Source of the DNA: Microcebus murinus
Lineage: Eukaryota; Chordata; Mammalia; Primates; Cheirogaleidae
Assembly (NCBI RefSeq): GCF_040939455.1
Contig: NC_134136.1
Span: 100,056,014-100,120,013 of the forward strand
Direction: 5' to 3'
Length of the DNA stretch: 64,000 bases
Shown: piece after piece, positions 36,913-48,329 of the stretch
Numbering within the stretch: the stretch's first letter is position 1
Layout of the letters: every line of letters starts with the position of its first letter
Made by a program: the position numbers and the translations under genes
The notes under the pieces: generated by a model
What the model was told of the DNA's origin: nothing
The model's input: the letters and a program-made list of their open reading frames with translations, nothing else
Database searches by the model: none

Positions 36913-39362
36913 GTTGCCAGGGTTCTTTTACTTGTTTCTTCCTATCTGGCTCCCCTTCTCTCAGCCCTGAGTTAATAGGATTGCAAGCCATCTGTTCTCT
37001 TTTGCTGGGGACTCTCTTGATCCAAGTCCAGGAGTGATGACTGTTCATGGCTGGGGGTCCTGAGTGAAATATTGGACCTCAGGGAGGTTCTGCTGGCCCA
37101 GAAGTAGTGGTGAGGACTCAGGAGTAGGGTCTTGGGTTCCAGGCACAATTTGGAGTCTAAGGGGTGGAATTGCAGGCCTGACTGGGGCCCTGGAGCTATA
37201 AGGCAGAGCCTCAAACTTGAGCACACAGAGAGCTTCAGAGCTGGCTCTGGGAATTTTGGGGGCAGAGCCACCTTTATGGGGGGCCATTCCACCAACATGG
37301 GGACTGCTAATGCCCTGTCATGCCGTCTCAATGGCCTAGGGCCTGTGTAGGTGGGCTAGCATTGCTGTTCAACCCAGGTTCTCCCCCCCCAATCAGAACC
37401 CACTGATGCAGTTGTTCCAGGCTTCCCAAATGGTATGTGTTTGCATCTGGGGCTCTTCTTTTGTATGGATCCCACAACAGGGAGGAGGTGTGCTTGGGCC
37501 TCAGTCATAGAGCACTATACAGGTGAGCATCTGTTCCCTCCCTAGCTCGGCAGGGGTGAGGCAAAGTCTTTTTCTGGGAGGCTGGGTCCTATGTAGACCT
37601 GGCTCCATGCACCAGAACAATCAGGATGGCATTAGTTGCAGAAACACGAGATTGGCAGGCACTAGCTCTTTGCTGCATCTGCTCTCTGGTGGAATGTCTC
37701 TTCACAGACTCTGAGCACATTCCCAATCAGTGCAGAGATCTGCAGTGGAGGATTGAGCCCCTCACAGATTAAGCTGCTTGTACCTTTTGTTTCTTTTCTA
37801 AAAAGCAATGTCCCCTTGGATTGCTTCTATCCTGTTGTCTTCCCCTCTTCAAGGCAATGTGAATTAGATTGGGGCCTCCAGCTTGATATCCAAGATGGCG
37901 GGTGATGCTTGTGAGTAAGAATCAGCCACATCCTGTTTGATTGAGTTGGTAGATGTTGTAATGAACTATAGAGTTGTTCTCCCTGTCAGTGGTTGATGCT
38001 TGCAGTAAAGAGTCAACTGCAGAGATGTTCTTTTGTGCCTGTGATAAACTCTAGTCTCTCAGGTGGAGCACTTGAATGTCCCATGTTCTTGGAGGGGCCT
38101 TGTAGCACCTAAGGGGTTGCTTGATCACCCCCACAGCAGAGGTGGGTGGAGGGGTGAGGCTGGGCATGGTTAGGTTGTGCCAGTCTGGAAGGCTTTGCAA
38201 AGCCTCAGCAAGGCTCAGAAGTCATCTTCGTGGCCACTGAGAGTAGCCACTGGGAGGAGGGTCAAGGCTGGCTCTCCAAGCTAGAAAGGCTGCTTGTGAG
38301 GGAGGGTTTGCACTTCCCAAACTGGCTGTGGGGAGTGAGCTCTGCTCCTCCTGTGTTGCCCTGCCCTTGGGCCCTGAATGAGCTGAATTCAGTTGCTATG
38401 GCACCAACTGGGATCCTCCCCACTGGAGTGCATGCCACACTTGGTTGCTATTGTGACACAGACTCAGGTCTTCCCTCATCAGCTTGGTGGCTTTCCTGTG
38501 GGGAGGGAGGATGGGTGCTTCCCCAGTTCACCATGTCTCAGACCCCTACAGTTTTCTCCTGTCAGCTCTGCCCATGTGGAATCCTTTGCCTCCCAAGTCC
38601 AGCTCCTAAACCTTCCCACCATGTCCCCCAGTGATCGACTTGAGTCTTGTGGGCACAGGATCTGGCCTGCATGTCTGACCTGATGGTGTGCATCTCCCTG
38701 AAACCCTGGAGGGCAAGAAGCTCTCAGATTGGGTTCTCTGGGTCCCCTGCAGGTTGTCAAGGAGAGAGGCATAGGCCCCAGTCTCTGGAAACTTCAGACT
38801 GCAGGATGTGCCAGCTATGGGGAGGGGGCTGCTCACCAAATTCTCAGATCAAAGTACTCTCCTGGTTGTGGTTGGTGGGGGAGGGATGGGGAGAGATAAG
38901 AGTCTGAATGGAAGAAAGCCTGCTCTCTGCCTTCTCAGGTCCCTCTTTTTGGAGGGGAACCCCACATAGAGTATCCAAGCTCTGGGATCACCCACGTTCT
39001 CCCCACAATTCTGTGGTTGCCACAGTGCTTGGGTTTGCCATAGCAGAAAAGCTTCCCAGTAACTTGGTAGCCTGCTGATCACTGAAGGATTGTGAGAGGG
39101 AGAAAGGTATCCCCTTTACCCCTTTGCTGGGCTCTAAGCCTCTCTGGGTTTGTTCCTCGCTAATATCTTTTTTTCTTTTATCCTCTTCCTTCTCTACTTT
39201 GCAATTTTTCTCTGTGAGGTCTCTCTCCAGCAGGCTCTGGCTCTTCTCTCACTGCAATTCACCTATGCTGCATCCTCTCTCTCATCTCCACTCACTGAAA
39301 CACTTCCTTCTCTCTGGGACGGTCTGGTAAGCAATGTCTCTAGTCAGCCATCTTTTCCCATC
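36913..39362 (-). mobile_element. L1 5' UTR (antisense), essentially full length
   Basis: About 2.4 kb of GC-richer sequence directly upstream of the ORF1 start. It ends at the outer edge with 'gtctctagtcagccatcttt' (39338-39357), the complement of 'aaagatggctgactagagac', the typical L1 5' terminus with a YY1-type AAGATGG core. In living L1s this UTR carries an internal RNA polymerase II promoter. Open frames here on both strands (for example 134 codons at 38230-38634) are composition artefacts. This copy kept its 5' end but lacks its 3' part. Confidence 0.85.
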
Positions 39363-39517
39363 TTCCTTTTTAGCATTTCTTTTAGGGCAGGTCTAGTGGT
39401 AATGGACACCCTCTTTTTATGTTTGTCAGGAATGTCTTAATTTTTCTCTCATTTTTGAAAGATTTTTCGAGATACAGAATTCTCAGTTGACAGTTTTTTC
39501 TTTCAGTGCTTTAAATA

Positions 39518-40103
39518 CAATGACTGTATGGAAAGTATCCAGCCATTGTTAATATAATGAGAATGGTTTGTGCAACCTGTCAGACAAGGAGAGTGAACTG
39601 TAATTCACATGTGTGAGCAATGACAACTTCACTGTACTAGTCAGTTGAGGACTAGATGCTGTTGAGTGAGCATGTGCACTGTGTGGCCATCACATTCACA
39701 ATGACTGAGTGAGTAGAGCAACAAATTTGCATTAAATTTTGCATTAAGCTTGAACATTCCTCCATGGAAACTATTAGGGTGATTCAGAAGGCTTTTAGGG
39801 ATGATGCAATGAGTGCAGCACAAATAAAAGTGTGGCATAAATCCTTCAAATATGGTTGTGAATCTGTTGAAAAGGATCCATGTTTTGGAAGGCCTGCAAC
39901 AAGCAGAATAGCTGACAATGTTGAACATGTATGGGTTACATTAAGAGATGCTGGGAGAACTGTGTGAGATCCCAAGGTGCCTACTTTGAAGGGGAATGAG
40001 GCGTCATTGTCCTATGTAAAATTTTTCTTGCATCCTTTATCTTCTTCAATAAATGTCTCTCCTTTTCATATTACATGGCTGGATACTTTCTAGACAAACC
40101 TCC
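39518..40103 (+). mobile_element. Internally deleted mariner in the L1M
   Basis: A perfect inverted repeat, 'gaaagtatccagccat', lies at 39531-39546 with its complement at 40075-40090, just inside the element ends. TA dinucleotides at 39516-39517 and 40104-40105 mark the target. The interior keeps the transposase N-terminus, then jumps to the 3' UTR. At 586 bp it is about half of a normal mariner. It belongs to a different mariner lineage from the 4.6-kb element, because both TIR and protein differ. Confidence 0.88.
39764..39967 (+). pseudogene. Mariner transposase N-terminal remnant
   Basis: The frame reads 'AFRDDAMSAAQIKVWHKSFK', then 'GRPATSRIADNVEHV'. This resembles the helix-turn-helix DNA-binding domain of mariner transposases (typical 'WhkrFk..GRPstsr..enVe' pattern). 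The frame ends at a stop after 'DAGRTV'. The catalytic D,D34D domain is absent because of an internal deletion. Confidence 0.85.
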
Positions 40104-40140
40104 TATATAATCCCATTGCCTTATGGCCTGCACGGTTTCT

Positions 40141-40350
40141 TTCTTTTTTTTTTTTTTTCTTTAGAGATACTTTATTGAAAAGATAACTTATTTAGGGAAG
40201 ATAATATTATTTAGGTTCAACAAATATGCTGTTACCTTTCTGCTGTCAAACTCACCATCCCTCAACTCTGGCAGACATCACCAATCAATTATTACACTCT
40301 ATTTCGGATAAATCCTGATATAGCTGCTCAAAAGAGGTTCCGGGCAGCCC
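40141..40350 (-). pseudogene. 5'-truncated processed retrocopy of an unidentified mRNA
   Basis: On the minus strand this is a 3'-UTR-like sequence ending with AATAAA (40171-40176 on the plus-strand scale), some 12 bases, then a poly(A) tract (poly(T) at 40144-40158). A 17-bp TSD with one mismatch, 'tggcctgca[c/a]ggtttct', flanks it at 40124-40140 and 40351-40367. These are the marks of L1-mediated retrotransposition of an mRNA. I do not recognise the parent gene, and no coding portion is convincing. Confidence 0.88.
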
Positions 40351-40544
40351 TGGCCTGCAAGGTTTCTGCTGGTAAATCCACTGATAACCTTAGTAAGTAT
40401 CCCTTATATGTAATGAGTTGTTTTTCTCTTGCTGCTTTCCAGATTCTCCTTTGATAGTTTGATTATAATATTTCTCTGTGTGAGTCCCTTTGGATTTATA
40501 CTGCTTGGAGTCCATTTAGCTTTTTGGAGTTTTATATCCATGTA

Positions 40545-40932
40545 TGCTATGGACTAAATGTTTGCTTACCCCTAAAATTCATATGTGGAAGTGCTAATCT
40601 CCATTGGGATGGTATTTGGAAATAAAGCCTTTGGGAAATAATTAGGGTTAGATGAGGTCATGAGGGTGGGGTCCTCATGGTGGAATTAATACCCTGATAA
40701 TATGTTACATCAGTGAACTTTTACTCTTCTCCACATGCATAGAAGAGGTCATGTGAGCATACAGCAAGATGGTGGCTGCCTACAGGCCAAGAGAAGGGGC
40801 CTCAGAATAAAATCTACCTGCTGGCTTGATCTTGAACTTCCCAGCCTCCAGAATTGTGAGAAAATAAATGTCTGTTTTTTAAGCCACCCAGTCTATGACA
40901 TTTTGTTATGGCAACCTGAGCAGACTAAGACA
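40545..40932 (+). mobile_element. MaLR (MST/MLT1-type) solo LTR
   Basis: Begins 'tgctatggactaaatg' and ends 'cagactaagaca', with internal 'tgatcttgaacttcccagcc', 'tccagaattgtgagaaaat' and an AATAAA-type signal, all typical of MaLR LTRs. The near-matching 5-mers 'atgta' (40540-40544) and 'atgtc' (40933-40937) would be the TSD. At 388 bp its length suits the family. Confidence 0.9.
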
Positions 40933-41504
40933 ATGTCTTTCCTTAAATTTGAGAAGTTTCTAGCCATTATTTCTTTAAATAATGTCCTTCCCTTTTATCT
41001 ATATCTTCTTTTTCTGAGACTCTCATAATGTGCATTTGGTCTACTTGGTAGTACCCCATGAATCTTTTAGGCTTTTCACTTTTCTTCATTATTTTTGTTC
41101 CTCATACTCAATAATTTTAAGGACCTGTCTTAAAGTTCACTGATTCTTTTGCCTGTTTGCAATTGGGTCACTTCCTTCTGAATGTACTATGCTGGGGAGA
41201 AGGTAGGGCAAAAGCAAAGAAAAATGCCACAAAATATTCTATCATTTTGAATGAGACTTTTTTTTCTTGATTAAGTGTTTTCTTGGCTGCCATAAATCTT
41301 TGACTAGTTTCTAGAACTCCTATAAAGTCATTTCAGTCAATTTATATTTATTTTTAAAGTGTCTCCATGGAAGAATAAGGGCCTGGAGCCTTCTAGTCTG
41401 TCACCTTGCTGTTACTCTCAGAATATTAGTTTTAAAGCAGAGCAAAACAAATATGAGTAAAGAATCTGAATTTTTTTGAAAATTTTATCCTTAGTCTCAA
41501 AGGC

Positions 41505-42115
41505 TCAAAGAGCTTTGATTAGTGATGTTTAGCATTTATGTGTTGGTCATTTGTATGTCTTCTTTTAAAAAATATCTATTCAGGCCCTTTGCCTATTTTT
41601 AAATCAGTATATTTATTTTCTTGCTGATGAATTTTTGAGTTTCTTATACATTTTGGATATTAACTCCTTATCAGATGTATGGTTGGTAAATATTTTCTCC
41701 CATTCCGTAGGTTGTCTGTTCACTCTGTTGATTGTTTCCTTTGCTATGTAGAGGGTTTTTCTAGTTTGCTGTAATTGTCTATTTTTTCTTTTGTTGCCTG
41801 TGCTGTGGGGGTCACATAAAAAATCATTGTCCAAACCAATGTCATAGAGATCTCCCCTATGTTTTCTTCTAGTAGTTTTACAGTTTCAGGTCTTAACTTT
41901 AAGTATCTAATCCATTTTGAGTTAGCTTTTGTATATGGTGTGAGATGAAGGTCTAATTTCATTTGTTTGCACGCAGATATCCGATTTTTCCAGCTCCATT
42001 TATTGAAAAGACTGTCCATTCTCCATTGTGTGCTTTTGGTATCTTTGTCAAAAATCAATTGACTGTAAATGCATGGATTTATTTCTGGGCTCTCTATTCT
42101 TGTAGCTAACATTTC
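41505..42115 (-). mobile_element. Antisense L1 ORF2 fragment
   Basis: Antisense landmarks: 'ggtcatttgtatgtcttctt', 'ttgattgtttcctttgctat', 'ttgttgcctgtgctgtgg', 'cagtttcaggtcttaact', and 'cagctccatttattgaaaag' near the right edge. The minus-strand frame from 42112 reads a decayed ORF2 region ('NPCIYSQLIFDKDTKSTQW'). It includes neither L1 terminus. Confidence 0.88.
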
Positions 42116-42764
42116 ATCTGTAGTGAGTGGAGATTGCTAGGTACTCTGAGTAGATGTTTATGGCAGATTCAGTGCTGCCAGGTGGTTCAAGTGGGGGCTC
42201 AGCTGAAATGGATAAAGCCAATCACTTGTAGATGATCAAAATGTAAGGTAATTATTTTCTGGAATGGAAGGTAGTGGGAAACTGCATTTGTAGAAAATGA
42301 GCGCTTTTAATCTTGAGTGACACGCTTGTAGTTCATAAAATCTTCTATTTTTCTAATATAGGCAGATTTATTAAATTTACTTTCTGCCAGATGATAGAAT
42401 GCTGACGATTTTGCCAAGGAATTCTCTATAGATAAAATTAAAAGAGGAAGGAAAGATATTTCTTTCTTTCATAATACCCACTTATGTTTATGAATATGGA
42501 GAGGATCACTGAGCCCTGGAGAAATGCAATGTCTAATGTTTATTCCCTTATAAACAAACTTATTTTTTGTCCATTAGAAGACATTTATTTATGGTTATAA
42601 AAATAAAACTGCATTCATAAGTGATCCTCTTTGCTCCTCTTACCACCCTAGTTTCTTTTTATGATCTTTTCTTTTTCATATAATGAGATTACCACTCACT
42701 TAGATATTAACCTATATGCCTGGGAGTGATTTTTGTCTGCTCTCTTTCTCTCTTTTTTTCCTAT

Positions 42765-44010
42765 ATCAAAGTAGCCACCAATTCCTGTCATTTGAGTCTC
42801 CTCAAATTTTCTTGACTTTACTTTCTCCTCTCCAGCCATATAGAGGCTATCAGAATTTTAAAACCTCATATAATCTCTCATGTGAATTCATTTCTTCTTA
42901 ATTGAGCTTTTAGATTCTACTCTTATCTCTCCCACCAAATCTACCCTTCCTTTGTCATCAGAGTCATGTTTCTCAAATATAACTCTGTCCTATTAATCTC
43001 ATGTTTAAAAGCCTATGTTTGCTTCTCATTCAGTGCCTTCAGGATAAAGTTCAAGTGATTTCCCTGTGTGGCAGACTAAAGATGGCCACACATTCTTTGA
43101 TACTTCTCCCTTTGAGGAATGGGGTCTGTGTTCACGCCCATTGAATATGGATGGACTCTGAATTGTGACTGTTTTAACAATAACAGAAAAAGATATATGA
43201 CTGAAGTAATGCTGTTCCAGTTTGGGGGACCAGAAGTTGAAACTGACTGTTTGTACTTTCTTGCACCACTTACACTTGGAACACTCCCTCTTGTAACCTA
43301 GCCACCATGTTACAAGAAATCGAAGCCATGTGGAGGGGCTATGTGTATGTGCTTCAGTTGACAGCTCCAGCTGAGCTCTCAGCAGCCATTGCCAACATGT
43401 TGTTGAGCAGTCTTGAACCTCCAGAACAATTGATTGAGCTTTCAATGGACATCAGCCCCAGCCAACATTTGACTACAACAACAACAAAATACAACCACAG
43501 AGCTGAGCCCTGTAAACCCAGAGAAATAGGACAGATAATAATGAACTGTTGTTTTAAGCCACTGAGTTTTGAAGTGGATTGTTATGCAGTAATAGATAAC
43601 TGAAAGAACCTGACTTAAAATATGCCTTGTGATCCTGTTTTGACAAGCTCTTCTAAACTTGCATCTCACAATTATTCTACAAACACACTATATTTCAGCC
43701 AATATCTAAATACTTGGGGAGCTCTTTTGTGACTCAATATGTTTGCATGTGCTGTGCCTTTTCCTGGAATACACTTCAGCTTGCGTCACCTCTTCTGTGA
43801 GGACAATTTTGTCTTCCTCTGGGTAGAATTAGTTTCTCCTTCTACTGTGTTCCCATTGTAGCCTGGATCACAGATCTTATTATACTCTATTATAATGGTT
43901 TTGTGATTTTTATTCCTCACTTTTTTCTGGAGGGCAGTGATCATGTGTTATTTAATTTTGCATTCCTAGCACTTAGCAGAGCTCTGGCATAGAGTGGATA
44001 GTACATCTGT
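42765..44010 (+). mobile_element. L2 LINE 3' region, split by an MLT1 LTR
   Basis: The left part (42765-43064) has 'cctatgtttgcttctcatt ... ttcaggataaagttcaagtg', and the right part (43613-44010) has 'ccttttcctggaatacactt', 'cacctcttctgtgagg', 'ggagggcagtgatcatgtg' and 'gcattcctagcacttagcag'. This is the normal order of L2 near its 3' end. The element is very old and carries no usable ORF. Confidence 0.75.
43065..43612 (+). mobile_element. MLT1-type MaLR solo LTR inside L2
   Basis: Starts 'tgtgtggcagactaaagatg' and ends 'agccactgagttttgaagtg ... cagtaatagataactga', the MLT1 layout. It lies inside an L2 whose two halves continue on either side. A 139-codon minus-strand frame (43445-43026) and a 98-codon plus-strand frame (43307-43603) fall in it but have no retroviral or cellular motif. 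Confidence 0.88.
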
Positions 44011-44014
44011 TTCT

Positions 44015-45740
44015 GTGTCTATGTGTGCCTGTGTATGTATATGTGTATGAAGGGGCAAAGTGTGTTTGTGGGCCTGGAGCAAGAAAAACATGTTAGACTA
44101 TATTAGACTATCTTAGGTTTTTACTTTCTTCTTTTTTAGGTAAAATATGATTCAATGATCTGATGTGTGATGTCAGAAATTCCTCAGAGTAATTGTAACT
44201 AGTAGACCCTCAAATTAAATTTCAGACAGGGTAAATAAATACATTTCATAAATTTAAGAGACTTGTTTTGGACTAGGAATATCAAAATTCACTGACATAC
44301 TCACATACATGTATATATTAGATGTACTATCATATCAACCCAGTGATCTATTGTCTAATGATTACTTTTATGAAATCATCTCTAGTATCATATATTAAGT
44401 ATCTTTATATTGAAAACCTATCCTAGTTATGGTAAGGTAGGCAATGCTGAAGTAACAAATGCCAAAAAATTTCCTCTACATTTCAGTGGCTATTTCTTAC
44501 CTACATAAAGTCTGCTGTAGTTCTAGAGTTTCTCCAGGAAAGTTTCCTTCCAAGCAGGAAGTGACTGAGGAATCCAAGCGGGTACAATCTTGTGATTCTA
44601 CCTTTGCCACATGGCCTCTCCATTTGCTGAGAATAGGCGCGCGAGAAGGATAATGTACGACTTTCTCACTGCCTCAGTGTTAAAGTGAAACATGTCTCTC
44701 CCATTCTCTTCCACTTATACAGTCCATTTGCCAGAATTAATCCCATGGGCCTACTTAACTGCAAGAGGGCCAGGTACACAGAAAGGAACCACATTTGGTG
44801 AATAGTAGTAATCTTTCCTCCTTTTTTTGTCCCTGTAGCTTACTCTGAGGTTTACATTGTAATGCTTTTTCTGTTAGTTTTGTAAGAACTTTGATCATAT
44901 GTAATAAAATTGGGTAGCAATTCCCGACAGAATAGATTACTTCTAAGATTCCCCAACCCAAATTCTGGAAATGATATGCAGGAGATTCATTAAAAAAAAT
45001 GGAAGTGATAAATGAAATTTCTATACTATAAAAGAGATGACTTATCAGAAAGATAGGCCTAAAAATTGATGATATATGTATATACCTTGTTCTCTGCAAA
45101 GCCCTTGGTATGAGTTATTTTCTGTTATTGATTTTGTGATTCATAACCTTGCTCTATGGTAGAGTATGGCTTTCTCATCAAGATTTGTCTTTGATATCAA
45201 ACAACTGTCCAAGTTCAATATATCTTCAGTTTTTTCTCTATTCCCACTTTCAAGTATGCAGTATGTCCTTTTCCCCCTTCTAGTATCTCTATTATGTGTT
45301 ATGTAATTTGTGAAATCTGAGTATAAGATAAAATGTTATTCAAAGTTTAGGCTTTAACTATCTCAGTAGTTTGGGCTTGCATCAGGTTTCCTGAATGCCA
45401 TGTTTGCGTTTTCTCTCTAGTAATTACAGGAAAGAGGGTCAAGGAGAGGAAGCAGTAAGTATAGAAACATCTGGGTCCTATTGTGTAGCTACAATCAGTG
45501 CCATCATTAATCTTTAAGATCCTCACCCCTATTTACTAATAAACAGTGAGTTCATCCAGAGTATCACAGCAATCAAAGTTAAGTGGTGAAGTTAATTGGA
45601 ATCCAGCAGCCTCCTATATCCCGTCTGTAGCTATTCCTCTGTGTTAAGCACAGAAGTGCTCAATGATCCTGGTTGTGTTTTTGACTAAGAAGGGGAGATT
45701 GAAAAGAGTAGTTTAAAAGAAGAGGATGGGTCTGTATTTT
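44015..45740. other. Unassigned non-coding sequence
   Basis: No recognisable gene or repeat. The longest frame (114 codons, minus strand, from 45099) has no motif. Confidence 0.5.
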
Positions 45741-45748
45741 GGAGTTCC

Positions 45749-45770
45749 TTTTTTTTTTTTTTTTTTTTTT
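45749..45770. repeat. Poly(T) tract
   Basis: A pure T run of about 22 bases. It could be the tail of an antisense retrocopy, but the 100 bases that follow show no repeat I can name and no TSD was found. Confidence 0.85.
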
Positions 45771-45774
45771 AAAT

Positions 45775-47210
45775 TTGGGACTTAAACCATGTGGCTTGCA
45801 GGGTAGAAGAGAATCAAGGATTCTCTGGTGTTGCTGTTCCCTCTTTGTGTCCTTATGAGGTTGGAGGCACAATATTCAGCAGCCTCCTACCCAGCAGGGA
45901 GGAGAAAGGGGGGTAACTTGAAGGGGGGAAGTCTAATAGTCCCCCAAATTTTTCATCCATTCATGCATATGTGATTTAACTTTTGGACTTCACTGGCTTG
46001 AATCATTTCTTAAGGTGGCTGATGTGCTTCTCACTCAGGGTTTCTGTGAGTGTATGTTCCATACAGGGACAGAGTAAAACTTGAGATCTCTGACAATCAG
46101 CTTGCCTTCTCATCCTTGCCTGTGGAAAAGGGGGCATACACAGGTATATAGACATTCCATCTAAAGTCTCTCCACTTCTTATAGATTCCCCTTGGGCTTT
46201 GGGTCATATTTGGCCAGGCTGCAGCATGGCCAGCCTTGGGCAGATCAGATTCAGGGAGATGACCTTTGGGGATTCCAGCTCTTTGGTGTCCCAGGTCAGG
46301 GGAGAGATTGGTTTCTAAATGGACAAGTCCCCCTGGGTGTTCATAATCCGTATCCTGCACAGAAGATCATGGCCAAAGGAAGGCCAGAGCTAGTACTTCT
46401 AAAGTGAGAACTTAGGGCAGGAGCTCTGGTTGCCAAGGTCTAAGGGTAGTACTGATGACAATATTATGCTTTGAGACACCTCAGCTGAAAACAGCGGGTA
46501 TTAATTAAACTAAGCAAAAACAAAGATGGTAGGGAAAATATAGTTAAACTTATTTCTTTTGATTTTGTGTTAAGTGTAAACTGAATTCCAAAGATAATAT
46601 GGAAATTACCTATCTAATAGGCCACTCCATTACTTGAAGTCATGAGAGGTTGTTGATATTCTGAAACTTCAACTGCAAAGATTGGCAGTATTTTCTCATA
46701 TTTGGAGAAATTACAGAAGAGTACCTTTTACCCTATTTTACACATGGGATTATAAATGAATCACCTAAAAGAAGAGGAGGATTAGGTAGCTGGAAGTAGG
46801 CATTGATACTGTCCTCTAGGCAACTCTTGAAAAGCATGACATATTGCAGCCCTGTACTTTTTTTCCTCTTACTAAGACAAAAGTGGAATCAAGAGCAGAG
46901 GAATATAAATGTCTGTCAGACCTTTTTCTTTAGGTTTCCTTGGGAAAGACCCTAAGTTGAAGGCATTACAGAGACTTCTCGCTTAATGACTATAATTAAT
47001 GTTGCATGTGCTATAGCCCAATAGAGATGCAGGGAATGACCCTGAATTGCAGTTGCTGGCCATTCTGAAGTGCTCCTTAAATGTGAAAACATTATACCAT
47101 GTCAGTAATATAATGCCTTTTATTTCTCTTAATACTGCTAATGAAACAATCACCATGTCCTTCATTCATTTCTGTCATTTAGCCATTCACTTTTAATATG
47201 ATAAAATACA
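45775..47210. other. Unassigned, partly GC-richer block
   Basis: About 45890-46430 is richer in G and C than its surroundings and has open frames on both strands (87 codons minus, 71 codons plus). Composition alone explains them. An ancient LTR or ERV origin is possible but not demonstrated. The remainder is ordinary AT-rich DNA. Confidence 0.4.
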
Positions 47211-48093
47211 GTTTTTCTTTATAAAAATTAAAAAAAATTTCATTATTATGGGTACATAACAGTTGTATATATTTATAGGGTACATGTGATATTTTGATAT
47301 ATGTATAAATGCTTATCAATCAAATAAGGGTAATGCCACCTCAGGCATTTGTCATTTCTTTCTGTTAGGTGATATAGTATTCCATTGTGTATATGTGCTG
47401 CAATTTCTTTATACATTCATGCATTGGTGGACACTTAGGCTGATTCAAAATCTTGGCTATTGTGAATAGTGCCACAATAAACATAGGAGTATAGATATCT
47501 TTTCAATATACTGATTCCCCTTCTTTTGGATATATACCCAGCAGTGGGATTGCTGGGTCACATGGTAGTTCTATTTGTAGTTTTTTGAGAAACCACCATA
47601 TTGTTCTCCATAGTGGTTGCACTAATTTACGTTCCCACCAACAGTGTATAAGGTTTCTTTTTTCTCTTATCCTTGCCAGAATTCATCATTGCCTGTATTT
47701 TTTTGATAAAAGCCATTTTCACTGAGGTGGGATGATATCTCATTGTGGTTTTGATTTGCTTTTTTCTGATGATGAATGTGATGTTGAGCATTTTTCATGT
47801 ACTTGTTGATCATTTGTATGTCTTCTTTTGAGAAATGTCTATTCAGATCCTTTGCCCATTTTTAATTGGATTATTTGATTTTTTTTCCTATTGAGTTGTT
47901 GGAGCTTCTTTTATATTCTACTTATTAATTGCTTGTCAGATGGGTAGTTTGCAAATATTTTCTCAATTCTTTGGGTTGTCTCTTCTCTTTGTTGATTATT
48001 TCCTTTGCTGTGCAGAAGCTTTTTAGTGTGATGTGGTCCCATTTGTCCAATTTTGCTTTGGTTGCCTGTGGGGCGCGGTGACAACGCCATTAC

Positions 48094-48150
48094 AAGATGG
48101 CGCCGATTTCCGGTGGCCCGCCTGTAGTAAACAAGTTCAGCGCATGCGCA
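48094..48150 (+). promoter_or_regulatory. LTR U3: YY1-like and NRF1-like motifs
   Basis: An 'aagatggcg' (48094-48102) matches the YY1 consensus, and 'gcgcatgcgca' (within 48139-48150) is a palindromic NRF1-type site. Both are common in CpG-rich promoters. Activity is inferred only. Confidence 0.55.
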
Positions 48151-48265
48151 GAGTAAGTCCTGGCCCGTTCTATAAGTATGCATATGAAGGATCTTAGCTT
48201 GGCCTATCAGTAATAACCCTCGCGCGCTTTTAACCTATCCCCATCACTTCCCTCCTTCCTTAGAG

Positions 48266-48272
48266 TATATAA
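48266..48272 (+). promoter_or_regulatory. LTR TATA box
   Basis: 'tatataa' lies about 28 bases before the expected start of R (about 48295-48300, 'tcagggtcttcc'). Spacing and position suit a retroviral core promoter. Confidence 0.7.
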
Positions 48273-48329
48273 GTGTGTGAGAGCTTGTGCTCAGGGTCTT
48301 CCGCATCATGTAAGTCTAAAGGGAACCCC

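Larger units (their letters stand above)
39363..41200 (-). mobile_element. Second antisense L1M segment (ORF1 3' region), three insertions inside
   Basis: Antisense landmarks: 'ttttagcatttcttttaggg' (39369-39388), 'ggcaggtctagtggtaatgg', 'gatacagaattctcagttga', 'cattgccttatggcctgca', 'ttctcttgctgctttcca', 'tatttctctgtgtgagtccc' and 'cataatgtgcatttggtcta'. Removing the mariner (39518-40103), the retrocopy (40141-40350) and the MaLR LTR (40545-40932) restores a continuous L1M order. It borders the 5' end of the neighbouring L1 and represents an older copy, perhaps the target of that insertion. Confidence 0.8.

Noticed and set aside
38230..38634. 134-codon frame on the plus strand
   Set aside because: It is antisense to a GC-rich L1 5' UTR. 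Several overlapping frames on both strands there reflect composition, not coding.
43026..43445. Longest open frame in the window (139 codons, minus strand)
   Set aside because: It lies within an MLT1-type LTR and its L2 flank, shows no protein motif, and has no splice or start context. It is a chance frame.
43307..43603. 98-codon frame with a peptide-like composition
   Set aside because: It falls inside the same MLT1 LTR and has no retroviral gag/pol feature.
45749..45770. Poly(T) as the tail of a processed pseudogene
   Set aside because: No polyadenylation signal, mRNA-like body or TSD could be found around it.
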